Source: Idiomarina abyssalis (lineage in GTDB: Bacteria > Pseudomonadota > Gammaproteobacteria > Enterobacterales > Alteromonadaceae). From it: DNA of 64,000 nt. Shown here in pieces: positions 16,715 to 25,363 of this stretch (the stretch's first letter is position 1; each line of letters opens with the position of its first letter). Made by a program: the position numbers and the translations under genes. The notes under the pieces were generated by a model that saw only the letters and a list, made by a program, of their open reading frames with translations, made no database searches and was not told where the DNA came from. Location of the stretch: assembly GCF_900116625.1 (NCBI RefSeq), contig NZ_FPBE01000003.1, forward strand, positions 217,319 to 281,318. Reading direction: 5' to 3'.

Positions 16715-18553
16715 ATGTTGCGCTTAAACGAAGAACAAGTCACTGGCAAAGTCGATTTCATCCACGAGTATTTACATGCTCAAAATGCAGCCGATGGCTC
16801 AAAAATGGATGCAAACGCCAACGTCACACAAAAGAACATAGCAACGCTTGAAGCCGAGTTAATGAAAGACTTTTTTGTGCAGGTTAACCGCAAGCAGGTC
16901 AGCAATAAAATAAGTGAGCTTTTTGGTAACGATTTGGCAAAAGAGTACGTTCGTCAAATTGAGGACCATGAAATTTACGTGCATGACGAAACCAGCCTGA
17001 AGCCTTACTGTGTTTCAGTCACTATGTACCCGTTTTTACGTGACGGATTAACGAAGCTGGGCGGCGAATCTCAGGCACCTAAGCATCTAGAGTCGTTTTG
17101 CGGCACGTTCGTCAACTTTGTTTTTGCTGTAAGTTCCCAGTTTGCCGGAGCGGTTGCTACGGTCGAGTTCCTAACCTACTTCGACTACTTTGCCCGTAAA
17201 GACTACGGCGACGATTACTTAAATACCCATCGTCACCAAATTGAAAACCACTTGCAGCACGTGGTGTATGCACTGAATCAGCCAGCGGCGGCTCGCGGCT
17301 ACCAAAGTGTGTTCTGGAATATCTCTATTTACGACCAGCATTACTTTGACAGTATGTTTGGTGAGTTTGTTTTCCCTGCGGACTTCACTAAGCCGGAATG
17401 GAGTTCGGTGAGCGCGCTGCAGGACTTCTTCCTGGACTGGTTTAATAAGGAACGCGAAAAAACGATTCTAACCTTCCCGGTGGTGACGGTTGCCATGTTA
17501 ACCGACGACGGTCAGTGCAAAGATCAGTTATTTGCAGAGAAAATCGCCGGAGAAATGGCTAATGGTAATTCTTTCTTTGTCTACTTATCCGACAATGCCG
17601 ACTCGTTAGCTTCATGTTGCCGACTACGCAGCGAAATTAGCGACAATACCTTTTCTTATACCCTGGGTGCCGGTGGTGTCGCTACAGGCTCTATTAATGT
17701 CATAACCATGAACATGAACCGCTTGGTTCAGGATGGCAGAGATTTAGAGGAGGAAGTCAGCAAAATTCACAAATATCAGGTGGCTTACAGAAAGTTGATG
17801 GAAGAATATAAAGAAGCGGGTCTGTTAACCGTTTATGATGCCGGCTTTATTACTCTGGACAAGCAGTTCCTGACTATAGGCATTAACGGCATGGTTGAAG
17901 CGGCTGAGTCGCAGGGGATTACCGCAGGTAACAACCAGGCTTATAAAGACTTTGTGCAAAGCCATTTAAAAGTGATTTACGACGCTAATAAAGCCGCGAA
18001 AAAAGAATACGGCTATATGTTCAATACCGAGTTCGTGCCAGCAGAAAACCTGGGTGTGAAAAACGCTAAGTGGGACAGAGCTGACGGCTACAAAGTGAGC
18101 CGTGACTGCTACAACTCCTATTTTTATGCGGTAGAAGACGACGACGCCAATGCATTGGATAAGCTTGTTCTTCATGGAAAAGAGTTGATTGAATACCTGG
18201 ACGGCGGTTCGGCTCTGCACTTAAACCTTGATGAAAAGCTCAATACCTCAGGGTATTTGTCGTTACTGAATATTGCTGCAAAAACCGGCTGTAACTACTT
18301 CTGCATTAACGTCAAAATTACCATTTGTAATGCCTGCGAACAGATTGATAAACGCACCTTAAGCGAATGTTCCAGCTGTGGCTCTGCAGACATAGACTAC
18401 GGTACACGGGTTATTGGCTACCTGAAACGTGTATCGGCATTTAGCGCAGGTCGACGCAAAGAGCATCATTTGCGTCATTATCACCGTAAACAGCCGTCAG
18501 AGGTTGCTGTTGGCGCAGCGCAAGCCAATATTGGGCTGCGAAAAGCCAGCTAA
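16715..18553 (+). CDS. nrdD: Anaerobic ribonucleoside-triphosphate reductase NrdD
   Basis: Class III ribonucleotide reductase of 612 residues that makes dNTPs without oxygen. The C-terminal zinc site is visible as CNACEQ and CSSCGS, followed by the glycyl-radical loop TRVIGYLKR, in which G568 would carry the radical. The N-terminus starts almost directly with the catalytic region, and no ATP-cone regulatory domain (about 90 residues in E. coli NrdD) is seen, so allosteric control of overall activity by dATP may be missing or different. It has AGGAG before the ATG and is followed by a strong terminator. Confidence 0.95.
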   Translation: MLRLNEEQVTGKVDFIHEYLHAQNAADGSKMDANANVTQKNIATLEAELMKDFFVQVNRKQVSNKISELFGNDLAKEYVRQIEDHEIYVHDETSLKPYCVSVTMYPFLRDGLTKLGGESQAPKHLESFCGTFVNFVFAVSSQFAGAVATVEFLTYFDYFARKDYGDDYLNTHRHQIENHLQHVVYALNQPAAARGYQSVFWNISIYDQHYFDSMFGEFVFPADFTKPEWSSVSALQDFFLDWFNKEREKTILTFPVVTVAMLTDDGQCKDQLFAEKIAGEMANGNSFFVYLSDNADSLASCCRLRSEISDNTFSYTLGAGGVATGSINVITMNMNRLVQDGRDLEEEVSKIHKYQVAYRKLMEEYKEAGLLTVYDAGFITLDKQFLTIGINGMVEAAESQGITAGNNQAYKDFVQSHLKVIYDANKAAKKEYGYMFNTEFVPAENLGVKNAKWDRADGYKVSRDCYNSYFYAVEDDDANALDKLVLHGKELIEYLDGGSALHLNLDEKLNTSGYLSLLNIAAKTGCNYFCINVKITICNACEQIDKRTLSECSSCGSADIDYGTRVIGYLKRVSAFSAGRRKEHHLRHYHRKQPSEVAVGAAQANIGLRKAS

Positions 18554-18571
18554 AATTTGAAAACTACCCAT

Positions 18572-18598
18572 AAAGAGGGAGCCCGCCTCCCTCTTTTT
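18572..18598 (+). terminator. Terminator of nrdGD
   Basis: AAGAGGGAG-CCCGC-CTCCCTCTT is followed by further T residues. It lies 20 bases after the nrdD stop. Confidence 0.9.
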
Positions 18599-18663
18599 TC
18601 ATGCCTTAAAATTGCGCTTTTATGGTATTCTCCGCGCGCACTTCCGGAAATTCAGGTGAAGCC

Positions 18664-19068
18664 ATGGAAATCAATAGTTATCAAGACTTTATAAAAGCAG
18701 CAAAACAACAACACGAACCTCAGCGTTTGCTGTTTGTGTTGGCAAAAGCGCAACTCCCCGAGCAACCGACAGACAGTCAGAAGCAGCAATTCGAAACACA
18801 GGAAGGCGGCACATTAGAGCCGGTACTTTGTGTCGATAAACTGCCCGAAGAAGTCGAAGACTTTTCTGCGTTGGTTGAAGAGTCTAAACGCACCGACATT
18901 GACTGGGATATTGCGTTTATCAGCGCAATGGACGGCCGCGGCGGTCATCCCATTTCAAGCGACGAAGCCAGCCAGCCACTGGAAATGATGGTGCAACAAA
19001 TTCAGGCCGGCATGATCAAACATTTTTTAACCATTAACCGACAAGGAGAGTTGGTGCAGTTACTGTAG
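18664..19068 (+). CDS. Conserved small protein of unknown function
   Basis: A 134-residue soluble acidic protein. The start ATG at 18664 (MEINSYQDF) has AGGTGA before it; the frame is open 14 codons further upstream without support. Visible stretches include EPQRLLFVLAKAQLPE, LEPVLCVDKLPEEV and IDWDIAFISAMDGRGG. I have the impression that relatives in marine gammaproteobacteria are sometimes labelled ribonucleotide reductase subunit, but nothing in the sequence supports catalysis. It lies between nrdD and nhaD and could share the nhaD transcript. Confidence 0.75.
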   Translation: MEINSYQDFIKAAKQQHEPQRLLFVLAKAQLPEQPTDSQKQQFETQEGGTLEPVLCVDKLPEEVEDFSALVEESKRTDIDWDIAFISAMDGRGGHPISSDEASQPLEMMVQQIQAGMIKHFLTINRQGELVQLL

Positions 19069-19092
19069 AGGTACGCTGCGCCCTATGTGGCC

Positions 19093-20526
19093 ATGACAAA
19101 ATTTCTGATTACCGTTATTACCCTGTTTTTTTCGGTATCGGCACTGGCGGCAGAGCCCGCCATCTCTCCTTTTGATTTAACCCAGTCTACTGTTGGCTAC
19201 ACCGCCATTATCATCTTTGTTCTCGCCTACATTTTGGTGATGGGCGAAGAAAAGCTCCATATGCGTAAGTCAAAACCGGTATTGGTTGCCGCCGGCCTCA
19301 TCTGGATTTTAATTGGCTGGGTGTATACCGGTGATCAGGCCGCTATGGCCGAATCTGCTTTTCGCCATAACCTGCTTGAGTTTGCGGAATTGATGCTTTT
19401 CCTGTTGGTGGCCATGACCTATATAAACGCCATGGAAGAGCGCCGTTTGTTCGATGCACTGCGAGCCTGGTTACTGAAAAAAGGCTTTAGTTATAAGCAG
19501 CTGTTTTGGATAACCGGCTTACTGGCCTTCTTTATTTCTCCGGTGGCGGATAACTTAACGACTGCCTTATTGATGTGTGCCGTGGTCATGAAAGTTGCCC
19601 AGGACGATAAGAAATTTGTCGCCTTATGTTGTGTCAGTATTGTGGTTGCGGCCAACGCGGGTGGTGCCTTCAGCCCCTTTGGTGATATCACCACGTTAAT
19701 GGTATGGCAGGCAGGACAGGTCACTTTTACTGAGTTTCTTCGTTTGTTCTTGCCATCGGTTGCTAACTATTTAGTACCGGCAATTGTGATGAGCTTTTTC
19801 ATTGAAAATAAAAAGCCGACAACACTGCACACCGAGGTGGAACTAAAACGTGGTGCGCTGCGAATTACCGCCTTATTCTTACTGACGGTAGCTACAGCGG
19901 TAACTTGTCATATTGTACTGCACCTGCCGCCTGTGCTGGGCATGATGATGGGCTTAGGTTATCTACAGTTCTTCGGTTACTTCTTACGTATGACACTACC
20001 AGGCTCTCTAGCTCGTAAACGAGCGATGGCAGAGCGCGTAGGCGACCAAAAACGGCTGGAGCAATTAGGTGGTGTGGTGCCTTTTGATGTATTCAGCCGG
20101 GTTTCGCGAGCGGAGTGGGACACTCTGTTGTTCTTCTACGGAATCGTTTTATGCGTTGGCGGTCTTGGCTTTATGGGGTATCTGAGCCTGCTTTCTGAAA
20201 CGCTTTACGGCGGTATGAGTGCGACAATGGCGAATACCATTCTGGGTGTCGTTTCGGCGGTCATTGACAACATTCCGGTCATGTTTGCTGTACTGTCGAT
20301 GGAACCCGATATGTCACATGGTCAGTGGTTGCTCATTACCCTAACCGCAGGTACCGGTGGTAGCTTACTCTCCATTGGGTCAGCAGCCGGTGTCGCTCTA
20401 ATGGGGCAGGCCAGAGGCTACTACACCTTTGCCTCCCACCTGAAATGGACCCCGGTCATAGCACTAGGTTACATAGCCAGCATATTACTGCACCTGTGGC
20501 TTAACGAAACAACGTTTCATATTTAG
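19093..20526 (+). CDS. nhaD: Na+/H+ antiporter NhaD
   Basis: A membrane protein of about 477 residues that exports sodium in exchange for protons, as expected in a marine or haloalkaliphilic bacterium. A cleavable signal-like segment ends in ALAAEP, followed by about 12 TM segments. Family signatures are SPVADNLTTALLMC, ANAGGAFSPFGDITTLMVW and VVSAVIDNIPVMFA. The ATG at 19093 is preferred; an in-frame GTG lies two codons earlier at 19087. The ribosome site is weak. It is followed by a structured repeat instead of a standard terminator. Confidence 0.93.
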   Translation: MTKFLITVITLFFSVSALAAEPAISPFDLTQSTVGYTAIIIFVLAYILVMGEEKLHMRKSKPVLVAAGLIWILIGWVYTGDQAAMAESAFRHNLLEFAELMLFLLVAMTYINAMEERRLFDALRAWLLKKGFSYKQLFWITGLLAFFISPVADNLTTALLMCAVVMKVAQDDKKFVALCCVSIVVAANAGGAFSPFGDITTLMVWQAGQVTFTEFLRLFLPSVANYLVPAIVMSFFIENKKPTTLHTEVELKRGALRITALFLLTVATAVTCHIVLHLPPVLGMMMGLGYLQFFGYFLRMTLPGSLARKRAMAERVGDQKRLEQLGGVVPFDVFSRVSRAEWDTLLFFYGIVLCVGGLGFMGYLSLLSETLYGGMSATMANTILGVVSAVIDNIPVMFAVLSMEPDMSHGQWLLITLTAGTGGSLLSIGSAAGVALMGQARGYYTFASHLKWTPVIALGYIASILLHLWLNETTFHI

Positions 20527-20540
20527 TTAGTGGGAAGGGA

Positions 20541-20660
20541 AGAGCTCTCTCAGGGCAGGGCTTCTGTTCTCAGAGAGACGCCGTAAACCCAGCCATGGGG
20601 GCTTGAGTGGCGCCATCCTTGGCGCTACTCACTCTCTGAGTTGGAAGCTCTAACCACGTG
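20541..20660. repeat. Structured intergenic element between nhaD and hemN
   Basis: This 120-base stretch contains an imperfect inverted repeat (CTCTCTCAG at 20546 against CTCAGAGAG), the sequence GACGCCGTAAACCC, and a strong hairpin GAGTGGCGCCA-TCCT-TGGCGCTACTC at 20605-20630 with one G-T pair. It resembles the dispersed GACGCCGT-containing intergenic repeats I associate with marine gammaproteobacteria. No second copy lies in the window. It separates two convergent genes and could act as a bidirectional terminator. Confidence 0.55.
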
Positions 20661-20713
20661 AACGTCCTTTCCTGATCGCCCCAAACGTATGAAGACCGGC
20701 TTACCTCTTTCTA

Positions 20714-22075
20714 CTAAACCACTTTGGAGTAGCGGTTCTGGCCGTGGTCCAGGTATTCGTCAAAGCATGCGCAGATGCTGCGAACCCACAGGCGACCTAA
20801 TTCTGTGACACGCAGCTTTTTATCCGATACATCAACTAAGCCGTCTTCAATAAACGGTTTTAACAGCGGTATGGCTTCGGCGAAATGTGCCCAGAAGTCA
20901 TCGATATTCCACTCGGCTTTAAAGGCCTCAATATCCAGCTCAAAGTGGCAGATAACCTGAGAAATTAGAGCGGCGCGAATTTTATCCTCGTCCGTTAATG
21001 CCATGCCTTTGATAATGGGCTTTTGTCCGTTATCTATCATTTTGTAGTAAGCCGGTAGCTCTTTTTCGTGTTGCCAGAGCACACCGTTTACCTGGCTAAT
21101 GGATGATACGCCCAGGCCCAGTAATGCATCCTGCCCGTCGGTCGTATAGCCCTGGAAGTTACGTTGCAAACGACCTTCGCGCTGAGCAATTGCCAGACCG
21201 TCGTCTTTCTTCGCAAAGTGGTCCATGCCAATAAACTGATAACCGGCCTCGCTAAGCTGAGTAATGGCTTGTTCCAGCAGGCTTAACTTAACCGAAGGTT
21301 GTGGAATGGACTCTTCTGGTATTTTCTTCTGCCCGGCAAAGCGTTCAGGCAAATGCGCATAGCTGAATACCGAAATACGGTCAGGGTCCATTTCAATCAC
21401 TTGCTCAATCGACTTCCTAAAGGTTTCCGGACGTTGGTAGGGCAGTCCGTAAATTAAGTCCAGGTTAATAGAGTCAAAGCCCAGTTCTTTACTCAGCTTC
21501 AGCTGATGAGCGATTAAATCGACATCCTGTACGCGGTTAATGGCAATCTGAACTTTTTTGTCAAAGTCTTGTACGCCGTAGCTGACACGGTTAAAGCCTA
21601 ACTCGCGCAAATGGCGAAGTTTTTCATCACTGCAACTGCGTGGGTCAATTTCAATACTGACTTCCGGATTACTGGCAAAAGTAAAGTTCTCGTGAACCAA
21701 GTCCATTAACCGGGTCAACTGCTGTTCAGTCAAAAAGGTTGGAGTACCGCCGCCTAAATGAATTTGGCGGATCTTCTTGTCTTTTACCATGGGCTGGTAC
21801 ATCGCCATTTCTTTGGCCAGGTAATCCAGATATTTATCGGCTTTGTGCTGATGGCGGGTGATCACCTTATTGCAACCACAGTAGTAGCAAAGCTTATGGC
21901 AAAACGGTAAGTGCAAATACAAACAGAGTCCGTCACCTGCATTTTTTAGTGCGGCTTCAATGCGGTTTTCTGAAAATTGTTCGGAAAGCATCAACGCCGT
22001 GGGATAAGACGTATAACGAGGTCCATTAATGTTGTATTTTTCGATTAATTCTTTATCCCAGGTAACTGTACTCAT
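20714..22075 (-). CDS. hemN: Oxygen-independent coproporphyrinogen III oxidase HemN
   Basis: A 453-residue radical SAM enzyme that oxidatively decarboxylates coproporphyrinogen III to protoporphyrinogen IX without O2, supplying heme during anaerobic growth. The [4Fe-4S] ligands are C59, C63 and C66 (FCHKLCYYCGC), preceded by GPRYTSYPTA and followed by HLGGGTPTFL. The length matches E. coli HemN. The ATG at 22075 has GAGG 8 bases before it; a GTG two codons upstream is less likely. It lies 34 bases after ubiT on the same strand, probably as an operon, and an FNR-like palindrome overlaps this gap. Confidence 0.96.
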   Translation of the reverse strand: MSTVTWDKELIEKYNINGPRYTSYPTALMLSEQFSENRIEAALKNAGDGLCLYLHLPFCHKLCYYCGCNKVITRHQHKADKYLDYLAKEMAMYQPMVKDKKIRQIHLGGGTPTFLTEQQLTRLMDLVHENFTFASNPEVSIEIDPRSCSDEKLRHLRELGFNRVSYGVQDFDKKVQIAINRVQDVDLIAHQLKLSKELGFDSINLDLIYGLPYQRPETFRKSIEQVIEMDPDRISVFSYAHLPERFAGQKKIPEESIPQPSVKLSLLEQAITQLSEAGYQFIGMDHFAKKDDGLAIAQREGRLQRNFQGYTTDGQDALLGLGVSSISQVNGVLWQHEKELPAYYKMIDNGQKPIIKGMALTDEDKIRAALISQVICHFELDIEAFKAEWNIDDFWAHFAEAIPLLKPFIEDGLVDVSDKKLRVTELGRLWVRSICACFDEYLDHGQNRYSKVV

Positions 22076-22084
22076 AACCACCTC

Positions 22085-22098
22085 TTGACCTCGGTCAA
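22085..22098. promoter_or_regulatory. FNR/Anr-like palindrome between ubiT and hemN
   Basis: TTGAC-CTCG-GTCAA is a perfect palindrome with 8 of 10 matches to the FNR consensus. Its centre is only about 16 bases before the hemN start codon, too close for standard activation of a leadered transcript. It may repress, or may serve a transcript with a start that I have not located. Confidence 0.5.
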
Positions 22099-22109
22099 AA
22101 CTTATTTAA

Positions 22110-22607
22110 TTAACTTATCTGTATTGTTTCACCTTTTTCTTTATAAATAAAATCGCTAAAGCGGTCGCCTATTAAAAATAAGGCCTTGGGAAGCTTTTGA
22201 TTTACCTCAATAGTGTCTAAGAAGTTTTTTAAATGTAACCCTAATTCGGTATTGCCTTTTACCATTAACTTTCGGTTGAAAAATAAAGTGTCAGGATCAA
22301 CCTTGCCATAAATCAATAAAAGCAGCGCGTCACCATCTGCTGAAAGCTGTACGTCGGCATTTACAGGCCTCTTAAGGGCTTTTAGCTGGTTCCCTTTTAA
22401 GGTTAAAAAGAGTGATAAATCAATATCTTTTACTTTTATCTCAATAACTCTTTCAGAAATAAAGTCAAGATCACCCGATATTATTTCTTCTTTAAATAAG
22501 CGGTTTAATAATTGTTCAGATCCAAAGTTAATAATGCGCTCTGGTATTAATTTATTTATTGGCTGAATTATTTTAGGTATAGAAGATACCCAATTGGTGG
22601 TATTCAT
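22110..22607 (-). CDS. ubiT: Anaerobic ubiquinone biosynthesis accessory factor UbiT
   Basis: A 165-residue SCP2-domain lipid-binding protein. UbiT works with UbiU and UbiV in O2-independent ubiquinone synthesis, presumably binding polyprenyl intermediates. The SCP2 core runs from about residue 40 to 140 (DADVQLSADGDALLLLIYGK-like region with VNADVQLSADG and LIYGKVDPDTLFFNRKL). The ATG at 22607 is chosen because GGAG lies 7 bases upstream; two upstream in-frame starts lack a ribosome site. It is divergent from ubiU across a short AT-rich gap. Confidence 0.88.
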   Translation of the reverse strand: MNTTNWVSSIPKIIQPINKLIPERIINFGSEQLLNRLFKEEIISGDLDFISERVIEIKVKDIDLSLFLTLKGNQLKALKRPVNADVQLSADGDALLLLIYGKVDPDTLFFNRKLMVKGNTELGLHLKNFLDTIEVNQKLPKALFLIGDRFSDFIYKEKGETIQIS

Positions 22608-22701
22608 TTTTTGCTCCATAGACAACAACAAAATAAAAGACTTGGGCACTATAATAAATAAACAAATAAGGCGCTACAAAATAGTTAAATAGAGGTTTCA
22701 G

Positions 22702-23694
22702 ATGGAATTGTTATGTCCAGCCGGAAGTATCCCTGCATTAAAAGCGGCTATAGAAAATGGTGCCGATGCGGTTTATGTGGGGCTAAAAGATGAAACCAAT
22801 GCGCGTCATTTTGCAGGTTTGAATTTAAACCAGATGAAGTTATCGGAAGCAGCGGACTACGTGCATAAGCATGGCCGTAAACTGCATGTTGCTATTAACA
22901 CCTTTGCCCATGCCAACAGTTGGGAAAAATGGCGGCAAGCGGTCGATGATGCCGTACTGGCCGGTGCCGATGTGCTGATTATTGCTGACTTAGCGGTTTT
23001 GGCTTATGCGGCGGAAAGGTACCCGAGAGTTGAGAGGCACTTATCGGTGCAGGCTTCTGCAACCAACGCAGGTGCCATTCGATTTTACCAGCAGTTTGGT
23101 GTTTCCAGGGTCGTTTTACCCCGGGTTCTGTCTATGCAGCAGGTACGGGCGCTGGCGCGCACAACCGACGTTGAGCTGGAGGTGTTTGCCTTCGGTAGTC
23201 TCTGCATTATGGCGGAAGGGCGCTGCTACTTAAGTTCTTACCTGACCGGTGAATCACCTAATACCGCAGGAGCCTGCTCGCCCGCCGCTTTTGTGGAGTG
23301 GGACGAACAGGACAACAAGCTGGAATCTCGGCTTAACGGTGTGCTCATTGATCGTTTTGATGAAAACGAAAAAGCCGGTTACCCCACTTTGTGTAAGGGA
23401 CGCTTTTCGGTCGATGACGAAATTTACAACGTGCTGGAAGAGCCTACCAGCCTGAACACCTTGAGCCTGTTGCCGCAACTTTATAAAGAAGGCATTGCCT
23501 CCTTAAAAATTGAAGGGCGACAGCGCAGTCCGGCTTATGTATCACAAATTACCAGAGTGTGGCGTCAGGCTATAGACACGGTTATGGCCGACCCCGACAA
23601 CTTTGAAGTGGCAGATAACTGGAACTCAGTTCTGTCCTCGCTTTCTGAGGGCAGTCAAACGACGCTCGGCGCGTACCACCGGAAATGGAAGTAA
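22702..23694 (+). CDS. ubiU: O2-independent ubiquinone hydroxylation protein UbiU (U32 family)
   Basis: A 330-residue U32 'peptidase' family protein that forms a heterodimer with UbiV and carries out ring hydroxylation in ubiquinone synthesis without oxygen. The four cysteines that bind the [4Fe-4S] cluster are C168, C175, C192 and C231, one residue off the E. coli numbering. The N-terminal MELLCPAGSIPALKAAIENG is typical. AGAGGT precedes the ATG. The stop lies 5 bases before the ubiV start, indicating co-translation. Ubiquinone is the likely quinone for the nitrate and NO reductases of this cluster. Confidence 0.95.
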   Translation: MELLCPAGSIPALKAAIENGADAVYVGLKDETNARHFAGLNLNQMKLSEAADYVHKHGRKLHVAINTFAHANSWEKWRQAVDDAVLAGADVLIIADLAVLAYAAERYPRVERHLSVQASATNAGAIRFYQQFGVSRVVLPRVLSMQQVRALARTTDVELEVFAFGSLCIMAEGRCYLSSYLTGESPNTAGACSPAAFVEWDEQDNKLESRLNGVLIDRFDENEKAGYPTLCKGRFSVDDEIYNVLEEPTSLNTLSLLPQLYKEGIASLKIEGRQRSPAYVSQITRVWRQAIDTVMADPDNFEVADNWNSVLSSLSEGSQTTLGAYHRKWK

Positions 23695-23699
23695 CCAAC

Positions 23700-24572
23700 A
23701 TGAAGTTTTCTTTAGGACCTAACCTGTACTTTTGGCCAAAACAACAGGTCTTTGATTTTTACCAGCAGGCTGCCGAGTCGGATGTTGAACATGTGTATCT
23801 TGGTGAAACTGTCTGTAGCAAGCGGCGTGAGTTGAAGCTGGATGACTACCTGACAATAGCGCACATGCTAAGAGAAGCGGGTAAGAAAGTGACGCTGTCG
23901 ACCATGACCTTACTAGAGGCACCTGCTGAATTAAGAGAGCTGGGTAAGTATTGTGACAATGGTGAATTTGATGTTGAAGCTAATGATGTCAGCGCCATTG
24001 GTATATTGCAGGAACAGGGGCTTAACTTTACCGCCGGGCCGGCTATTAATATTTATAATCATCAGAGCCTGCGCCGCTTAATTGATATGGGCATGACGCG
24101 TTGGGTTGCGCCTTTTGAACTCTCGCGTGACTGGCTGCAGGATATTTTACAGCAAAACCTGATTAATACGGTGAGAGACTGTTTTGAGGTGGAGGTGTTT
24201 TCTTTCGGTCATATGCCACTGGCCTGGTCTGGACGCTGCTTTACTGCGCGGTCAGAAAACCGCCCGAAGGATCAGTGCGAACTGTGTTGCATAAAGTATC
24301 CGGAAGGCCGCGAAGTTAAAAGCCAGGAAGGGCAGCAGGTGTTTGTGCTTAATGGCATTCAGACGCAATCGGGTACCCGCTATAATCTTATAAATCAATT
24401 ACCCAGTATGAAAGATCTGGTTGATATTGTACGCATAAGCCCGCAGCCGGAAGGGACTTTTGACTGGCTAGGGCGTTTCCGTAACAATGTCGATGGTGAG
24501 CAACCCGTAAAACTAAATAGTAAAGAAAGTAACGGCTATTGGTTACAGCTTGCGGGTTTGGCAACGGCGTAA
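23700..24572 (+). CDS. ubiV: O2-independent ubiquinone hydroxylation protein UbiV (U32 family)
   Basis: A 290-residue U32 family partner of UbiU. The cluster cysteines fall at C39, C180, C193 and C197 (CFTARSENRPKDQCELCC region), exactly as in E. coli UbiV. The start MKFSLGPN at 23700 is chosen by homology; an in-frame ATG at 23685 overlaps the ubiU stop. It completes the ubiT-ubiUV set, so this organism should make ubiquinone both with and without oxygen. Confidence 0.95.
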   Translation: MKFSLGPNLYFWPKQQVFDFYQQAAESDVEHVYLGETVCSKRRELKLDDYLTIAHMLREAGKKVTLSTMTLLEAPAELRELGKYCDNGEFDVEANDVSAIGILQEQGLNFTAGPAINIYNHQSLRRLIDMGMTRWVAPFELSRDWLQDILQQNLINTVRDCFEVEVFSFGHMPLAWSGRCFTARSENRPKDQCELCCIKYPEGREVKSQEGQQVFVLNGIQTQSGTRYNLINQLPSMKDLVDIVRISPQPEGTFDWLGRFRNNVDGEQPVKLNSKESNGYWLQLAGLATA

Positions 24573-24605
24573 CGGAACAAAGCATTTATAGCGAAAAGGA
24601 TAACT

Positions 24606-25145
24606 ATGTCAGAGAAAATAGCTCGAATTGGTGTACTAACCGTTAGTGACAGGGCCAGCGCCGGAGTGTATGAAGACATTTCCGGGCAGGCGATAAAAGA
24701 CACACTAAGCGACTATTTAACGTCACCGTGGCAGGCAGAGTACCGGGTTATTGCCGATGAACAGCTTCTTATCGAGTCCACCATTAAAGAGTTAGTGGAT
24801 AAAGAAGGGTGCTGTCTGGTCGTAACTACCGGAGGAACCGGGCCGGCCAAACGCGATGTCACACCTGAAGCGACAGAGGCCGTTTGCGACCGTATGATGC
24901 CGGGTTTCGGTGAATTAATGCGACAGGAGTCTTTAAAGTACGTTCCTACCGCCATTTTGTCGCGGCAAACAGCAGGGCTCAGAGGCTCGTCATTGATTAT
25001 TAACTTACCGGGTAAACCTAAGGCCATTCGGCAATGTCTGGACGCTGTATTTCCGGCCGTGCCGTATTGCATTGATCTTATGGATGGGCCTTACCTTGAG
25101 TGCGATGAATCGCTCATTAAGCCCTTTCGTCCCAAAAGTAAGTAG
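24606..25145 (+). CDS. mog: Molybdopterin adenylyltransferase Mog
   Basis: A 179-residue MoCF_biosynth-fold enzyme that adenylylates molybdopterin before MoeA inserts molybdenum. The family signatures are VLTVSDRASAGVYED, VVTTGGTGPAKRDVTPEAT and LINLPGKPKAI-like (IINLPGKPKAIRQCL). The sequence tracks E. coli Mog rather than MoaB (MPGFGELMRQ, PTAILSRQTAG, GPYLECDESL). AAGGAT precedes the ATG. With moeA and moeB it provides cofactor for NarG. Confidence 0.92.
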   Translation: MSEKIARIGVLTVSDRASAGVYEDISGQAIKDTLSDYLTSPWQAEYRVIADEQLLIESTIKELVDKEGCCLVVTTGGTGPAKRDVTPEATEAVCDRMMPGFGELMRQESLKYVPTAILSRQTAGLRGSSLIINLPGKPKAIRQCLDAVFPAVPYCIDLMDGPYLECDESLIKPFRPKSK

Positions 25146-25346
25146 TTACTTCTGCTGCCGGAGCCGCAACAGGCTTCGGCATAACCCAATAAAAGTGACT
25201 CCCCAAGCCAGCAGTGCAATGTAAAAGAAGGCTGAAGGCCATTGCTGCTGGTGGGCAGCAATGGCGATGATTCCTGTTGCCATCACCAACCCAAAGTAGG
25301 CTGGTGACAGTTCTTTTGCTTTACTCATTAGACTCATAGTTTTCAT
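25146..25346 (-). CDS. Short two-TM protein resembling the N-terminus of TDT/TehA-type transporters
   Basis: A 66-residue protein with two hydrophobic segments (about 16-32 and 40-57). The stretch ELSPAYFGLVMATGIIAIAA resembles the opening of tellurite-resistance/dicarboxylate (TDT) transporters, which are normally over 300 residues with ten TM segments. No continuation is found in any frame because mog follows immediately. It lies 17 bases downstream of narK on the same strand and may be co-transcribed. It could be a decayed transporter or a retained small membrane protein. Confidence 0.55.
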   Translation of the reverse strand: MKTMSLMSKAKELSPAYFGLVMATGIIAIAAHQQQWPSAFFYIALLAWGVTFIGLCRSLLRLRQQK

Positions 25347-25363
25347 ACCTGAGCCCAGACGGT

